Assembly: GCA_003647715.1 (NCBI GenBank) | Contig: QMNJ01000017.1 | Coordinates: 1 to 16,497, forward strand | From: Candidatus Coatesiibacteriota bacterium | Lineage (GTDB): Bacteria > RBG-13-66-14 > B26-G2 | Direction: 5' to 3' | Length of the DNA: 16,497 bases | Program-made: the position numbers and the translations under genes | Part shown: positions 1-7,906 of the stretch, one piece after another | Layout: every line of letters begins with the position of its first letter | Position numbering within the stretch: position 1 is the first letter of the stretch | Notes under the pieces: model-generated | What the model saw: only the letters and a program-made list of their open reading frames with translations | What the model was told of the DNA's origin: nothing | The model's database searches: none

Positions 1-1
1 A

Positions 2-871
2 ATCACAGAGAGGGATAAGTTTCATTTCTCATACGGTCATTTCTTCCAGATTCCAGCATTCAGATTCCTCTATATGAGCACACAGCAGGAACCACAGGGA
101 GCATTCCCACTGGTTGGATACCCCGACCTTGAACCCCAGAAGACCGTTCAGTATGAGTTAGGAGTGGAGCATATCTTCACTGAAACAATGGTTGGAGATG
201 CGACTGTATTCATCAAAGACATCAGGGACCTTCTTGATACCGAGAGGTTGGATGTTAAGGTTGGTAATATTACGAGGTTCTGTAATGCTACATTTGGTAA
301 TGTGAAGGGATTTGAGGTAACACTTGACAAACGGCTCTCCAAGATGTTTGCAGCAAAGGTTGGTTACACATTCTCCATCGCAAAGGGTCTGGCATCCAGT
401 TATCGTCAGGGTTATGATTACGCTTATTATGGTTGGGTCCTCCCCCAGACGGAGAACTACCTTGATTGGGACCAGACACATACCATTGACTTAACACTTG
501 ACATCAGGGATGTTGAGAGATGGGGAGTCAATGTTACAATGGTTTATGGTTCGGGTATGCCATACTCAACCAGCCCAGAGATAGGTCAGCCGAAGATTAA
601 TGATAAGCGTATGCCCTGGACGCTTGACCTGGATGTCAAAGCAAACTATGACATCCATATGTGGGGCATGAAATACTCTCTCTTTGCAGAGGTCAGGAAT
701 CTTCTCAACAGAAAGAATGTTCAGAACCTAGGTGCTGATGAGGGAACCGGATCTGGCTCTGACTGGACAACATGGCTATACAGATACAACGACCCTGATG
801 GACCATACGACGATATGGAAGTATATTGCGCTCCAATGGTTATAAGAGGTGGAGTAAGCGTAGAGTTCTAA
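2..871 (+). CDS. TonB-dependent receptor, C-terminal part (5' end outside window)
   Basis: This is the last roughly 289 residues of an outer-membrane TonB-dependent receptor/transporter beta-barrel. The frame is open from base 2 with no stop, so the ATG at 74 is internal and the gene begins upstream of the window. Visible barrel hallmarks are a YGHFFQIPAF-type segment, LEPQKTVQYELGVEH, a YTFSIAKG segment, the YLDWDQTHTI strand typical of FCB-group receptors, and a terminal strand ending in Phe (SVEF), the usual outer-membrane C-terminal signature. These receptors import a ligand across the outer membrane using TonB-ExbBD energy; the plug and TonB box are not in the window, so the ligand cannot be guessed. 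It is followed 83 bp later by a secreted protein and then a PorV-like barrel, probably one operon. The family call is firm; substrate unknown. Confidence 0.88.
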   Translation: MTERDKFHFSYGHFFQIPAFRFLYMSTQQEPQGAFPLVGYPDLEPQKTVQYELGVEHIFTETMVGDATVFIKDIRDLLDTERLDVKVGNITRFCNATFGNVKGFEVTLDKRLSKMFAAKVGYTFSIAKGLASSYRQGYDYAYYGWVLPQTENYLDWDQTHTIDLTLDIRDVERWGVNVTMVYGSGMPYSTSPEIGQPKINDKRMPWTLDLDVKANYDIHMWGMKYSLFAEVRNLLNRKNVQNLGADEGTGSGSDWTTWLYRYNDPDGPYDDMEVYCAPMVIRGGVSVEF

Positions 872-884
872 TATATTTATATTG

Positions 885-910
885 GGGGGTAGGGCGATAT
901 CCTTACCCCC
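885..910 (+). other. Intergenic hairpin, possible attenuator or mRNA-processing site
   Basis: A 10-bp stem (GGGGGTAGGG at 885-894 with CCTTACCCCC at 901-910, one G-U pair) encloses a 6-base loop CGATAT. What follows is A/T-rich (TAAAATTGTA) but has no T-run, so it is not a standard intrinsic terminator. It sits between the receptor gene and the secreted-protein gene, where it could stabilise the upstream mRNA or reduce read-through. Function is inferred. Confidence 0.6.
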
Positions 911-954
911 TAAAATTGTAATATATTTGGTTTAGCGAAAATGGAGGTATTGAT

Positions 955-3117
955 ATGAGGGATAAATACAAAGGACTGGTTCTTGCAACTATTGTCCCCC
1001 TGTCCATTCTGTTAGTATTTACAGCGGCAACTTTTAATATGAAAACCGGATTAGAAGGTATCAACACCTATGCCCCCTGGAGTGTTAGTAAAGGGCATCA
1101 TGATGCAGGTCTCTTCTGGATGACTATATGGAACTGTATGGAAGAGGCTAATGTCCAGGATGATGATGCCAACTACCATGGTGAATGGCCTGGTGGTTCT
1201 GGTAATGACTATCACTTCCATTCAACAATATGGGTTGGCTGGCAGGATGAAGGAGGAAATGTCTATGTTATATCATCATACACCTGGGATGCCAATGTAG
1301 AATGGATACCAATAGAAGATGCAGCAAGTCATATGTGGATGAGCGACCAGGAGGGTTGGCCAGATTATGTTGAGGTCGTATCAGACCTTGATGGATGGAC
1401 ATACTGTGATGACAGTGGTGCAGAAGAGGCAGGTCCAATTGGTCTTGAGTGTGAGAGGCACAGTTATCAATGGGGTGTTCCAGACCACGATGACTGGATA
1501 ATATATCATTACACACTGAAGAATGTGTCAGGAAAGACACTTGATAAACTCTATATTGGCTGGCCCTATGATTGCGATGTCGGTGGTTCTCTTGACTATA
1601 TTGACGACCTGGTTGGCTATGAGGGTAATGATAATACCGATGAGTGGACCAATCCCACAAATCCTGGTGAGGTATGGTCAGTTCATTCACCAGATGGAAT
1701 ACCTGATGAGTATGATGCAGTGAACTATGACACACCACAACCAAGGAGCACTTCATATATGTTTGATAGCGACGGTAACTTCCCCGGTTACACGGGTATA
1801 AGACCATTCGGTTATTTAGGAACATATCCTGATGGTGAGTTTGTATTCGCATCATCACAGCACTCCTGGGACATAATGAATGACCCACAGAACGATGTTT
1901 ATAAGTATGGTTATTTAATTGACACCGGTGTATATGAAGAGATAGATACACCTTATGACTGGAGGATGTGCCCTGCATTTGGTCCTCTTGACGCATTACA
2001 TGATGGCGAGTCAATTGATTTCTATCTTGGTCATTGCATGGGTGCGGACTTTTCAGACCCGAGCAGAAGCATACTTGAACTGAGAAGGAATCTTGACCAG
2101 ATGTTAGCGGACTGGCTGGGTGGCGACGGAATTCCTGGGACAGATGATGACTGGGTTGTTGCTGGTGCTCCACCATCACCGAAGTTAATTCTTGTCCCTG
2201 GTGATAGCAAGGTTGATATTCACTGGTCAAGGGAGTATGAGCCAGGTAAGAACCTTGAGCAGGAGCCTGATTCGTCAACAGGTGTGGTGGACTTTGATGG
2301 TTATATTCTGTGGAGAAGTGCTATTGGTTTTGACACCGGCTGGGTTGCGGTAGCCTGGTGGGATAAATATACCAGTGACCAGACGAACTGCTGGAGACCC
2401 TGGGGCTGGAGGAACAAGAGTGGACCAGAAGACAGGCAGGAGAGAGTTCCCGATGGTATAGTAGATGGTTCTGACCCTCCGAGAGAGTCCACTACTGAGC
2501 CAGACCTTAGGATGGCGAAGCAATACACATATGAGAATGACCTGCTTCCACAGTTAGATGAAGGACCATATTATTACTTCATAGATGATGGAACATATCC
2601 TGAGAACGACCCTGAGTGGACGGATAACCGTTTGAAGAACGGCTTCAGGTATTTTTACTCTGTGGTTCCTTATGATTTCGGTAGTTACAGAGACGAATTG
2701 GTTATTGAGCCTGTGATGGGTGGTAAGGTAGCCAATCAGGCATCAGCGGTACCTGCTCCCGAGGTTGCATCTGACTTAAGCAATGTGAAGGTAGTTCCCA
2801 ACCCGTATATAGGAAGTTGCGATTGGGAGGGCTGGGCGCCATCACTGGTGAGAGAGCAGAAGATAGCATTCATAAACTTACCTGCGAAATGCACAATAGA
2901 CATATACACATTGTCAGGTGAGTGGGTAGATAGGATAGATTATGCAGATAAGGTATATGGAGTTGCCTATTGGGGTCTATCTAACTTCTCAAAGACAGGA
3001 AGACCTGGATTGGCAATAGCAAGTGGAGTATACATTTATCGTGTATCCACACCTGATGGTGAAGAGAAGATAGGTAAGTTTGCGATAATTGTGGGTAGTG
3101 ATGAGGAAGCAGAGTAG
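955..3117 (+). CDS. Large secreted protein with FlgD/type IX-like C-terminal domain
   Basis: Exported protein of 720 residues, function not recognised. The start is set by GGAGG at 943-947, 7 bases before ATG. Residues 1-26 form a signal peptide (basic start, then a long hydrophobic stretch). Residues about 40-400 are rich in Trp, Tyr and Asp with many DGxxD-like turns (for example GIPGTDDDW near 391-400), possibly calcium-binding and of unknown fold. Residues about 408-585 look fibronectin-III-like (PSPKLILVPGDSKVDIHWS, then DFDGYILWRS and FRYFYSVVPYD). Residues about 610-713 are a C-terminal sorting/anchor-type domain: KVVPNPY, IDIYTLSGEWV, SGVYIYRV and KIGKFAIIV. Such domains are common in proteins handled by type IX-like secretion, and the PorV-like gene 22 bp downstream fits that reading. 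It could be a surface layer, adhesin or cell-surface partner of the upstream receptor; no catalytic motif is visible. Confidence 0.82.
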   Translation: MRDKYKGLVLATIVPLSILLVFTAATFNMKTGLEGINTYAPWSVSKGHHDAGLFWMTIWNCMEEANVQDDDANYHGEWPGGSGNDYHFHSTIWVGWQDEGGNVYVISSYTWDANVEWIPIEDAASHMWMSDQEGWPDYVEVVSDLDGWTYCDDSGAEEAGPIGLECERHSYQWGVPDHDDWIIYHYTLKNVSGKTLDKLYIGWPYDCDVGGSLDYIDDLVGYEGNDNTDEWTNPTNPGEVWSVHSPDGIPDEYDAVNYDTPQPRSTSYMFDSDGNFPGYTGIRPFGYLGTYPDGEFVFASSQHSWDIMNDPQNDVYKYGYLIDTGVYEEIDTPYDWRMCPAFGPLDALHDGESIDFYLGHCMGADFSDPSRSILELRRNLDQMLADWLGGDGIPGTDDDWVVAGAPPSPKLILVPGDSKVDIHWSREYEPGKNLEQEPDSSTGVVDFDGYILWRSAIGFDTGWVAVAWWDKYTSDQTNCWRPWGWRNKSGPEDRQERVPDGIVDGSDPPRESTTEPDLRMAKQYTYENDLLPQLDEGPYYYFIDDGTYPENDPEWTDNRLKNGFRYFYSVVPYDFGSYRDELVIEPVMGGKVANQASAVPAPEVASDLSNVKVVPNPYIGSCDWEGWAPSLVREQKIAFINLPAKCTIDIYTLSGEWVDRIDYADKVYGVAYWGLSNFSKTGRPGLAIASGVYIYRVSTPDGEEKIGKFAIIVGSDEEAE

Positions 3118-3139
3118 TGGAGGAAGGAGGATATAGGAT

Positions 3140-4150
3140 ATGAAGAGATTAATCATATATTTTCTGGTTCTTGGTTTAATATTTACTGGAGTATGCTTGG
3201 CACAAGATGATGATGAAGAGACCAAAGAGAGAGGTGCAACAAGGGCTGGAACGGCTGGTATGCAATCATTGAAGATAGGCATTGGTGCAAGGGCTGTAGC
3301 ATTGAGCGATTCAGTTGTTGCATTGGTTGATGACTCCACTGCTACATATTGGAATCCAGCGGGTCTTGCGTATGTAGGAGGAACGGATGTAACATTCACT
3401 GACATTGAGTGGCTTGCGGATATAAGAGTAATGAATGGGACATTTGCAAGGAAGTTTGGCTTTGGGACGATTGGCGCTCTGTTCACACTGGTAAACATTG
3501 GTGAAATTGAACGAACGACACCTGAGAATCCTGAAGGTGATGGGACAACATTCAAGTGTCAGGATATGATAATCAGTGGTTCATATGCGAGGTGGCTCAT
3601 ACCTAAATTTGCATTTGGTGGAACTGTGAAGTATGTTAGAGAGAAGATAGACACTTACACAGCATCAGGTTTTGGCTTTGATGTCGGATTGATTTATGAG
3701 ACGGGTTTTAAAACACTGAAGATGGGTATTGCAATAACCAACTTTGGTCCTGATGCAAACTTTGACGGGACTTATGTAGAACTTCAGAGAGATAAGTCAA
3801 CATTAGAGAAGAAGTTCAAAGAATTTTCAATGCCTGTTTCTGTAAGGTTAGGTATAGCATATACTTTCTTTGAGGATAACCCGACTCATACTCTTATTGT
3901 ATCGGCGGACGCGCTTCACCCCAATGATGGTCAGGAGAAGGTCAGCGTCGGTGCTGAATACTGGATAAAGGATATGCTTGCATTGAGAGGTGGATGGTTC
4001 CGAGAAGTAGGGGAGTTACGCGATTACAATGTTAGGAGCTATTCATTTGGTGCAGGTGTGAAGATATCTAAAATAAGAGTTGATTATGCGTATTCCGACT
4101 ACTCAGAGCTGGATAAAGTTCACAGATTTACATTCGGTTCGGCATTTTAG
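3140..4150 (+). CDS. PorV/PorQ family outer-membrane protein
   Basis: A 336-residue predicted outer-membrane beta-barrel. It has a strong ribosome site (AAGGAGG ending at 3130) and a clear signal peptide (residues 1-21, cut before QDDDE). The mature N-terminus carries the PorV/PorQ family signature GIGARAVALSDSVVALVDDS followed by ATYWNPAGLA, the FadL-like pattern of this family. Alternating strands run to the end, and the protein closes with FTFGSAF, an aromatic C-terminal strand. In Bacteroidota, PorV is the outer-membrane shuttle of the type IX secretion system that receives cargo C-terminal domains; PorV/PorQ-family proteins are also abundant in candidate phyla where a full type IX system is uncertain. 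Here it directly follows a gene whose product has such a C-terminal domain, suggesting a cargo/receiver pair. A strong terminator follows it. Exact paralogue (PorV or PorQ) not decided. Confidence 0.85.
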   Translation: MKRLIIYFLVLGLIFTGVCLAQDDDEETKERGATRAGTAGMQSLKIGIGARAVALSDSVVALVDDSTATYWNPAGLAYVGGTDVTFTDIEWLADIRVMNGTFARKFGFGTIGALFTLVNIGEIERTTPENPEGDGTTFKCQDMIISGSYARWLIPKFAFGGTVKYVREKIDTYTASGFGFDVGLIYETGFKTLKMGIAITNFGPDANFDGTYVELQRDKSTLEKKFKEFSMPVSVRLGIAYTFFEDNPTHTLIVSADALHPNDGQEKVSVGAEYWIKDMLALRGGWFREVGELRDYNVRSYSFGAGVKISKIRVDYAYSDYSELDKVHRFTFGSAF

Positions 4151-4169
4151 GCGGATATAGAGCAGAAGA

Positions 4170-4208
4170 AAGAGGGACGGGTTATATTATTCCCGTCCCT
4201 TTTATTTT
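4170..4208 (+). terminator. Strong intrinsic terminator after the PorV-like gene
   Basis: An uninterrupted stem of about 12 bp (4170-4181 with 4192-4203, GC-rich core GGGACGGG/CCCGTCCC) with a 10-base loop TTATATTATT runs into TTTTATTTT at 4200-4208. This is a textbook rho-independent terminator and ends the receptor - secreted protein - PorV operon. It lies just before the next promoter. Confidence 0.93.
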
Positions 4209-4212
4209 AGGA

Positions 4213-4240
4213 TTGAAAGGGTAATTCTATATGATATAAT
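4213..4240 (+). promoter_or_regulatory. Sigma-70-type promoter with extended -10, likely leaderless start
   Basis: TTGAAA (4213-4218) is a near-consensus -35 box; after 16 bases comes a perfect TATAAT (4235-4240) preceded by TG one base away (4232-4233), an extended -10. Transcription would begin about 4246-4249, essentially at the ATG at 4249. There is no Shine-Dalgarno sequence in between. It drives the GWxTD - nadD - argS gene run. Confidence 0.75.
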
Positions 4241-4248
4241 CCTGTGTT

Positions 4249-5613
4249 ATGAGATGGATAATTCTTATATTTTCTTTAATTGCATTTTCTCATATTGTTG
4301 TGATGGCACAGGAAGGTGGATTGGGATTTATATATGATTATTCTGTTTTTCCTGTGCCGGATGGAAGTGGTGATTGCTATCTGGAGATATATTTCGGGAT
4401 ACCATGTAATCAGCTGACATTTGAAACGGTTGAAGGGAGTTTGGAGGCGAGCTTACTGCTTGGTGTGAGGTTGTTGGATGAAGATGGTAATGTTGTGCTG
4501 GAGGATATAGAGGGTGTGAAGAAGAGTGTTAGTTCATTAGAGGAGGCAGAATCAGAGAGATTGATACTGGAACAGTTGACATACAGAATAGAAGGTGGAT
4601 ACTATAGAGGGGAATTGGGTGTGACAGATGTTTTGTCGAAAACGACTGGAACCAGTATAATGGAGATAGAGGAAATAAAAGATATGGGTGATGGGATTAT
4701 ATATGACCTACAGTTGGCTTCAAATATATACACCTCTGAAGATGAACAGAGTATATTTTTCAAGAATGGTTTTATAGTTTTACCAAATCCCTCAAGGATA
4801 TACAGAGAACCGGTAAATATACCTTTATATTTTGAGGTTGACCATTTTGGAGATGGGGAAAAGGTAGTTGAGTATATAATTGCCGATGCAGCGGGTGAGA
4901 AAAAATGGGCTATGGAGCGTAGATACAGTGTCTCAGGGCATTCAATTTTGGTGGATACTCTTAAGGTAGGAGAGATTGGTGTGGGTTATTACCAACTCAT
5001 AGTGAGGATAGAAGGAGTGGAGAAGAGAAAAACATTTGTAGTTTATTCTGAAGAATATGAGGCAGAGCTTGCTCTTCTTCTACAGAGCAAGTCGCTAAAG
5101 CCATATACGGAGGAGGAATCAGCCCGGATAAGGAAAGAGATAAGCATAATTGGTGACAAAGAAGAGATAGAGTTATATGACAGTTTACCACTTGAGCTGA
5201 GACCATATTTTGTAGAAAGGTTTTGGAAGAGGAGGGACCCTACGCCTGAAACACAGTTTAATGAGTTGAAGGAAGCATTTTATGAGAGGTTAGAGTATGT
5301 AAACGAGAAGTTTTCTATATCTAACAAAGAGGGTTGGCAAACAGATATGGGGAGAGTTTATTTGAAGTATGGAGAACCGGACGAAATATCAAGTCAGCCA
5401 ATGGGGTTGTCTTCTATGGTTGGGATAGATGTTAGCACCTTTGAGACAGAACCGACAGAAGCGTGGGAATACCACTCAGGTGGTGAGTTCCACACTGGTG
5501 CTATATTTATATTTGTTGATTATGATAACGATGGAGAATATAATTTCTTTGGCTCGACTGAACCGGGATATGGTAGGTTGTTAAAGATTGGTGGGGGAGA
5601 GAGCGGATATTGA
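4249..5613 (+). CDS. GWxTD domain-containing exported protein
   Basis: A 454-residue protein with a signal peptide (residues 1-20, ending VVMA before QEGG). The C-terminal third is a clear GWxTD domain: FVERFWKRRDPTPETQFNEL at 321-340, then FYERLEYVNEKF, and GWQTDMGRVYLKYGEPDEI from 362, with a Trp-containing strand (AWEYH) and an FVDYDNDGEYNF segment after it. The domain is named for the Gly-Trp-x-Thr-Asp motif and is widespread in FCB, Acidobacteria and candidate phyla; its biochemical role is not established. The N-terminal 300 residues look like beta-rich domains and give no family call. No ribosome site precedes the ATG, and the promoter lies immediately upstream, so initiation is probably leaderless. 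It heads a run of envelope genes, fitting a periplasmic or outer-membrane-associated role. Confidence 0.9.
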   Translation: MRWIILIFSLIAFSHIVVMAQEGGLGFIYDYSVFPVPDGSGDCYLEIYFGIPCNQLTFETVEGSLEASLLLGVRLLDEDGNVVLEDIEGVKKSVSSLEEAESERLILEQLTYRIEGGYYRGELGVTDVLSKTTGTSIMEIEEIKDMGDGIIYDLQLASNIYTSEDEQSIFFKNGFIVLPNPSRIYREPVNIPLYFEVDHFGDGEKVVEYIIADAAGEKKWAMERRYSVSGHSILVDTLKVGEIGVGYYQLIVRIEGVEKRKTFVVYSEEYEAELALLLQSKSLKPYTEEESARIRKEISIIGDKEEIELYDSLPLELRPYFVERFWKRRDPTPETQFNELKEAFYERLEYVNEKFSISNKEGWQTDMGRVYLKYGEPDEISSQPMGLSSMVGIDVSTFETEPTEAWEYHSGGEFHTGAIFIFVDYDNDGEYNFFGSTEPGYGRLLKIGGGESGY

Positions 5614-5650
5614 TTTAAGATGAAATGGACACTATCTGGAGGGTATATAT

Positions 5651-6460
5651 ATGAGAATAGAAGAATACAAACCAGTTGCAATTATTCTTATTTTATCTTT
5701 GATATTTTCACCTGTCATTTTCGCAAATGGTAATGATTTAGGTAAGTATAAAACTGACGGTGAAGCCATAACTATGGCGATGGAAGATGCATTGCAGGGA
5801 CTCCTTGAAATAAAAGGCATAGAGTCCATAGAGATAAGCGGTTTTGAGAATCTGGAGGATGTTTCAGACCTGGATAATACATTCATTTATGAGAGGTTTG
5901 AAGATGTTCTAGCAAGGGTGTTCTCATTGAGCGGTTTAAAGATGGGTATGAGGGTTAATAAAACATTTGGGGAAAAGGGGAGTGAAGAGAAGGAAAGAAT
6001 TACTGAGGATGAAGGTAGTGTTGGTGGTGGGGGAGATATTGATATAGAAGAGAAGATTAAATTGGATGAAGAAATGAAGGGGGATTTAGAAGCGAATGAA
6101 GGAGTTCAGTTTGATGAATATCAAGCGGATGAATATCTCCTTAAATACAGATTGCTTATAGCAAAGGTGGATTACAATAATTTGGGGAGTGGAATGGTGA
6201 GAAGGGTAGCAACCTCTAAGATTCATGTGAGGATTGAAGATGTTGGAACTGGTCGTATATTCTGGGCGGGAGACATTCATGGAAGTTATGAAGATATTAT
6301 ACCTAAAAAGTATAAGGATGACTTAAAGGATGCAAGATATGTCCAGATAACTAAAGAGGAAGAGGATAAGGGCAAGAATCCAATAATTGAACCACTTCTG
6401 GTAAGTGGTATAACAGCAGGATTAATAATGCTCTTTACATTATCTGCTAGGACTGATTAA
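5651..6460 (+). CDS. Exported protein with CsgG/LpoB-like segment and C-terminal membrane helix
   Basis: A 269-residue protein, no firm family. GGAGGG at 5638-5643 fixes the ATG, 7 bases on. Residues 1-26 form a signal peptide or anchor. Residues about 35-100 resemble the start of CsgG/LpoB-like proteins (a region repeatedly scanning for activity of a named component), followed by a low-complexity, strongly acidic and Gly-containing insert (about 105-155). Residues about 160-215 (EYLLKYRLLIAKVDYNNLGS, then SKIHVRIEDVGTGRIFWAGD) match the strand pair 'VRxxDxxTGxIxWAxxxxG' seen in CsgG, LpoB and FlgT-like periplasmic proteins. Residues 244-264 form a C-terminal hydrophobic helix. It sits between the GWxTD gene and a BamD-like lipoprotein, so an envelope assembly or scaffold role is likely. 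The CsgG-like link is by pattern only and could be wrong. Confidence 0.7.
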   Translation: MRIEEYKPVAIILILSLIFSPVIFANGNDLGKYKTDGEAITMAMEDALQGLLEIKGIESIEISGFENLEDVSDLDNTFIYERFEDVLARVFSLSGLKMGMRVNKTFGEKGSEEKERITEDEGSVGGGGDIDIEEKIKLDEEMKGDLEANEGVQFDEYQADEYLLKYRLLIAKVDYNNLGSGMVRRVATSKIHVRIEDVGTGRIFWAGDIHGSYEDIIPKKYKDDLKDARYVQITKEEEDKGKNPIIEPLLVSGITAGLIMLFTLSARTD

Positions 6461-6465
6461 TATCC

Positions 6466-7242
6466 ATGATATTTCTGAATAAACAAGGGTATATAGGGTC
6501 AATAATTGTTTTGTCTTGTATCGTATTGATGTTCTCATGTGGTGGTAAGAAGATAATGGTCAGCTATGATATGAGTGCTGAAGCATCGTTTGAGGAGGGT
6601 ATGAAGTTGTATGATGAAGGGCATTATGATAAGGCGATTGAGTATTTTTTGAATGTAGTTACATTTAATCCTTCGGCAAATATTGCTGATGATGCTCAGT
6701 TCATGGTTGGTATGAGTTATTATAATATGAAGAAGTATGAGGATGCTATAGCAGAGTTTGAAATGGTGATATCAAATTTTGCCAGAAGCGAATTGGTTGA
6801 TGATGCATATTATTATGAAGGTCTTTCCTACCTGAGGCTTTCCCCCCCTTACTACCTTGACCAGGCACTCACTAAGACAGCAATAGACAAATTCAAGACC
6901 GTGATTGAGACATATCAATACAGTAATGTGATAGATGATGCAAAAAAAGCACTGTATGAATCAAGAAATAAACTGGCAAGAAAGGAGTATGAGGCGGAGA
7001 GTTTCTATATGAGGAGAGGCGAATATAAATCTGTAATTGTATATTCTGAGTTGATAGAGAAGGATTATTATGATACCGAGTGGGTGGACGATGCGATTTA
7101 TCTTAGGGCTATTGCTGAATATAAACTGGAAATGTATGAAGATGCAAGAACCACAATAACAAAGTTGATTGAGAAATATCCAGATTCAGAGTATGTAGGT
7201 GATGTCAGGAAGTTGTTGATGGAACTAGATAGTAAGATTTGA
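6466..7242 (+). CDS. BamD-like outer-membrane TPR lipoprotein
   Basis: A 258-residue lipoprotein of the BamD/YfiO type, which in other bacteria is the lipoprotein partner of BamA in inserting beta-barrels into the outer membrane. A hydrophobic leader ends in LMFSC-GG with Cys25 the probable lipidated residue (an earlier VLSC at Cys18 is an alternative). The remainder is made of TPR units, for example SFEEGMKLYDEGHYDKAIEY (41-60) and DDAQFMVGMSYYNMKKYEDA, with the typical YP/NP turn (FNPS, KYPDSEYV). Length matches the family. The ATG is 5 bases after the previous stop and lacks a good ribosome site, so translational coupling is likely. A general TPR periplasmic lipoprotein cannot be excluded because no BamA lies nearby. 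Confidence 0.82.
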   Translation: MIFLNKQGYIGSIIVLSCIVLMFSCGGKKIMVSYDMSAEASFEEGMKLYDEGHYDKAIEYFLNVVTFNPSANIADDAQFMVGMSYYNMKKYEDAIAEFEMVISNFARSELVDDAYYYEGLSYLRLSPPYYLDQALTKTAIDKFKTVIETYQYSNVIDDAKKALYESRNKLARKEYEAESFYMRRGEYKSVIVYSELIEKDYYDTEWVDDAIYLRAIAEYKLEMYEDARTTITKLIEKYPDSEYVGDVRKLLMELDSKI

Positions 7243-7253
7243 AAAGATAGTAA

Positions 7254-7901
7254 ATGTCAAGCGATAAAGTCGCAGTATTAGGCGGAACATTTGACCCCAT
7301 TCACATAGGACATCTGATAATAGCTCAGTCAGTAGTAGAAAAGTTAGACCTTACTAAATGTATTTTTATTCCTGTAAATATTCCTCCTCATAAGGATGAT
7401 ACAATGCTTACATCTGATGAGAGGTTGAAATTAGTAAGAATGGCAACAGAGGGAGACGAGAGATTTGAGGTAAGTGATGTAGAGGTTGTGAAGAACGGTG
7501 TATCATATACTTACGATACTCTGAATGAGCTTGAAGTTGTTTATGGAAGGGATAATATGTTTTTTATTGTTGGCTCAGATGTATTGTATGAGTTCAAGGA
7601 TTGGCACAGATATAACGAATTACTGAAATTAGCTATTATAGTTGTGGTTCCGAGAAGGAAAACCTTCGTTCTATTTCAGAAGTTCTCAAGGTCAATTGAC
7701 AGAGGGAGGTGGCGTCACGATAAGGATGAGGGTTTATTGCACCTTGTGGAGAATAAAAATAGGGTAGTATGCGTCAGGACTCCGATTATAGAGATATCAT
7801 CCACAATGATAAGGAATAGGTTAAGAAGTGGTCTTACTATAAAATATCTTGTTCCTGAGAAGGTGGAGAGATATTTGAGTGAGAGGATAGTCAGTGCTTA
7901 G
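7254..7901 (+). CDS. nadD: Nicotinate-nucleotide adenylyltransferase
   Basis: Cytoplasmic enzyme of NAD synthesis that joins nicotinate mononucleotide and ATP to give deamido-NAD and pyrophosphate. The 215 residues are the usual length. Motifs in order: GGTFDPIHIGH at 10-20 with the nucleotidyl-transfer HxGH (His17, His20); VNIPPHK at 41-47; GSDVLYEFKDWH at 107-118 (family GxDxxxxxxxW); and ISSTMIRNRL at 181-190, the second ATP-binding signature, followed by YLVPEKVERYL. The ATG lies 11 bases after the previous stop with only a weak purine-rich stretch upstream, suggesting coupled translation. It is followed by yqeK and rsfS, the common bacterial order. Confidence 0.96.
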   Translation: MSSDKVAVLGGTFDPIHIGHLIIAQSVVEKLDLTKCIFIPVNIPPHKDDTMLTSDERLKLVRMATEGDERFEVSDVEVVKNGVSYTYDTLNELEVVYGRDNMFFIVGSDVLYEFKDWHRYNELLKLAIIVVVPRRKTFVLFQKFSRSIDRGRWRHDKDEGLLHLVENKNRVVCVRTPIIEISSTMIRNRLRSGLTIKYLVPEKVERYLSERIVSA

Positions 7902-7906
7902 ATATT

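Noticed and set aside
74..871. ATG at 74 as the true start of the receptor gene
   Set aside because: The frame is open to base 2 and the upstream residues continue a typical receptor barrel strand.
1268..2278. 336-residue open frame on the minus strand
   Set aside because: His/Gln/Ser-rich with no motif, no ribosome site, and lies entirely opposite the well-supported secreted protein; codon bias of that gene explains it.
2989..3555. 188-residue open frame on the minus strand
   Set aside because: Spans the end of the secreted protein and start of the PorV-like gene in antisense; no domain pattern.
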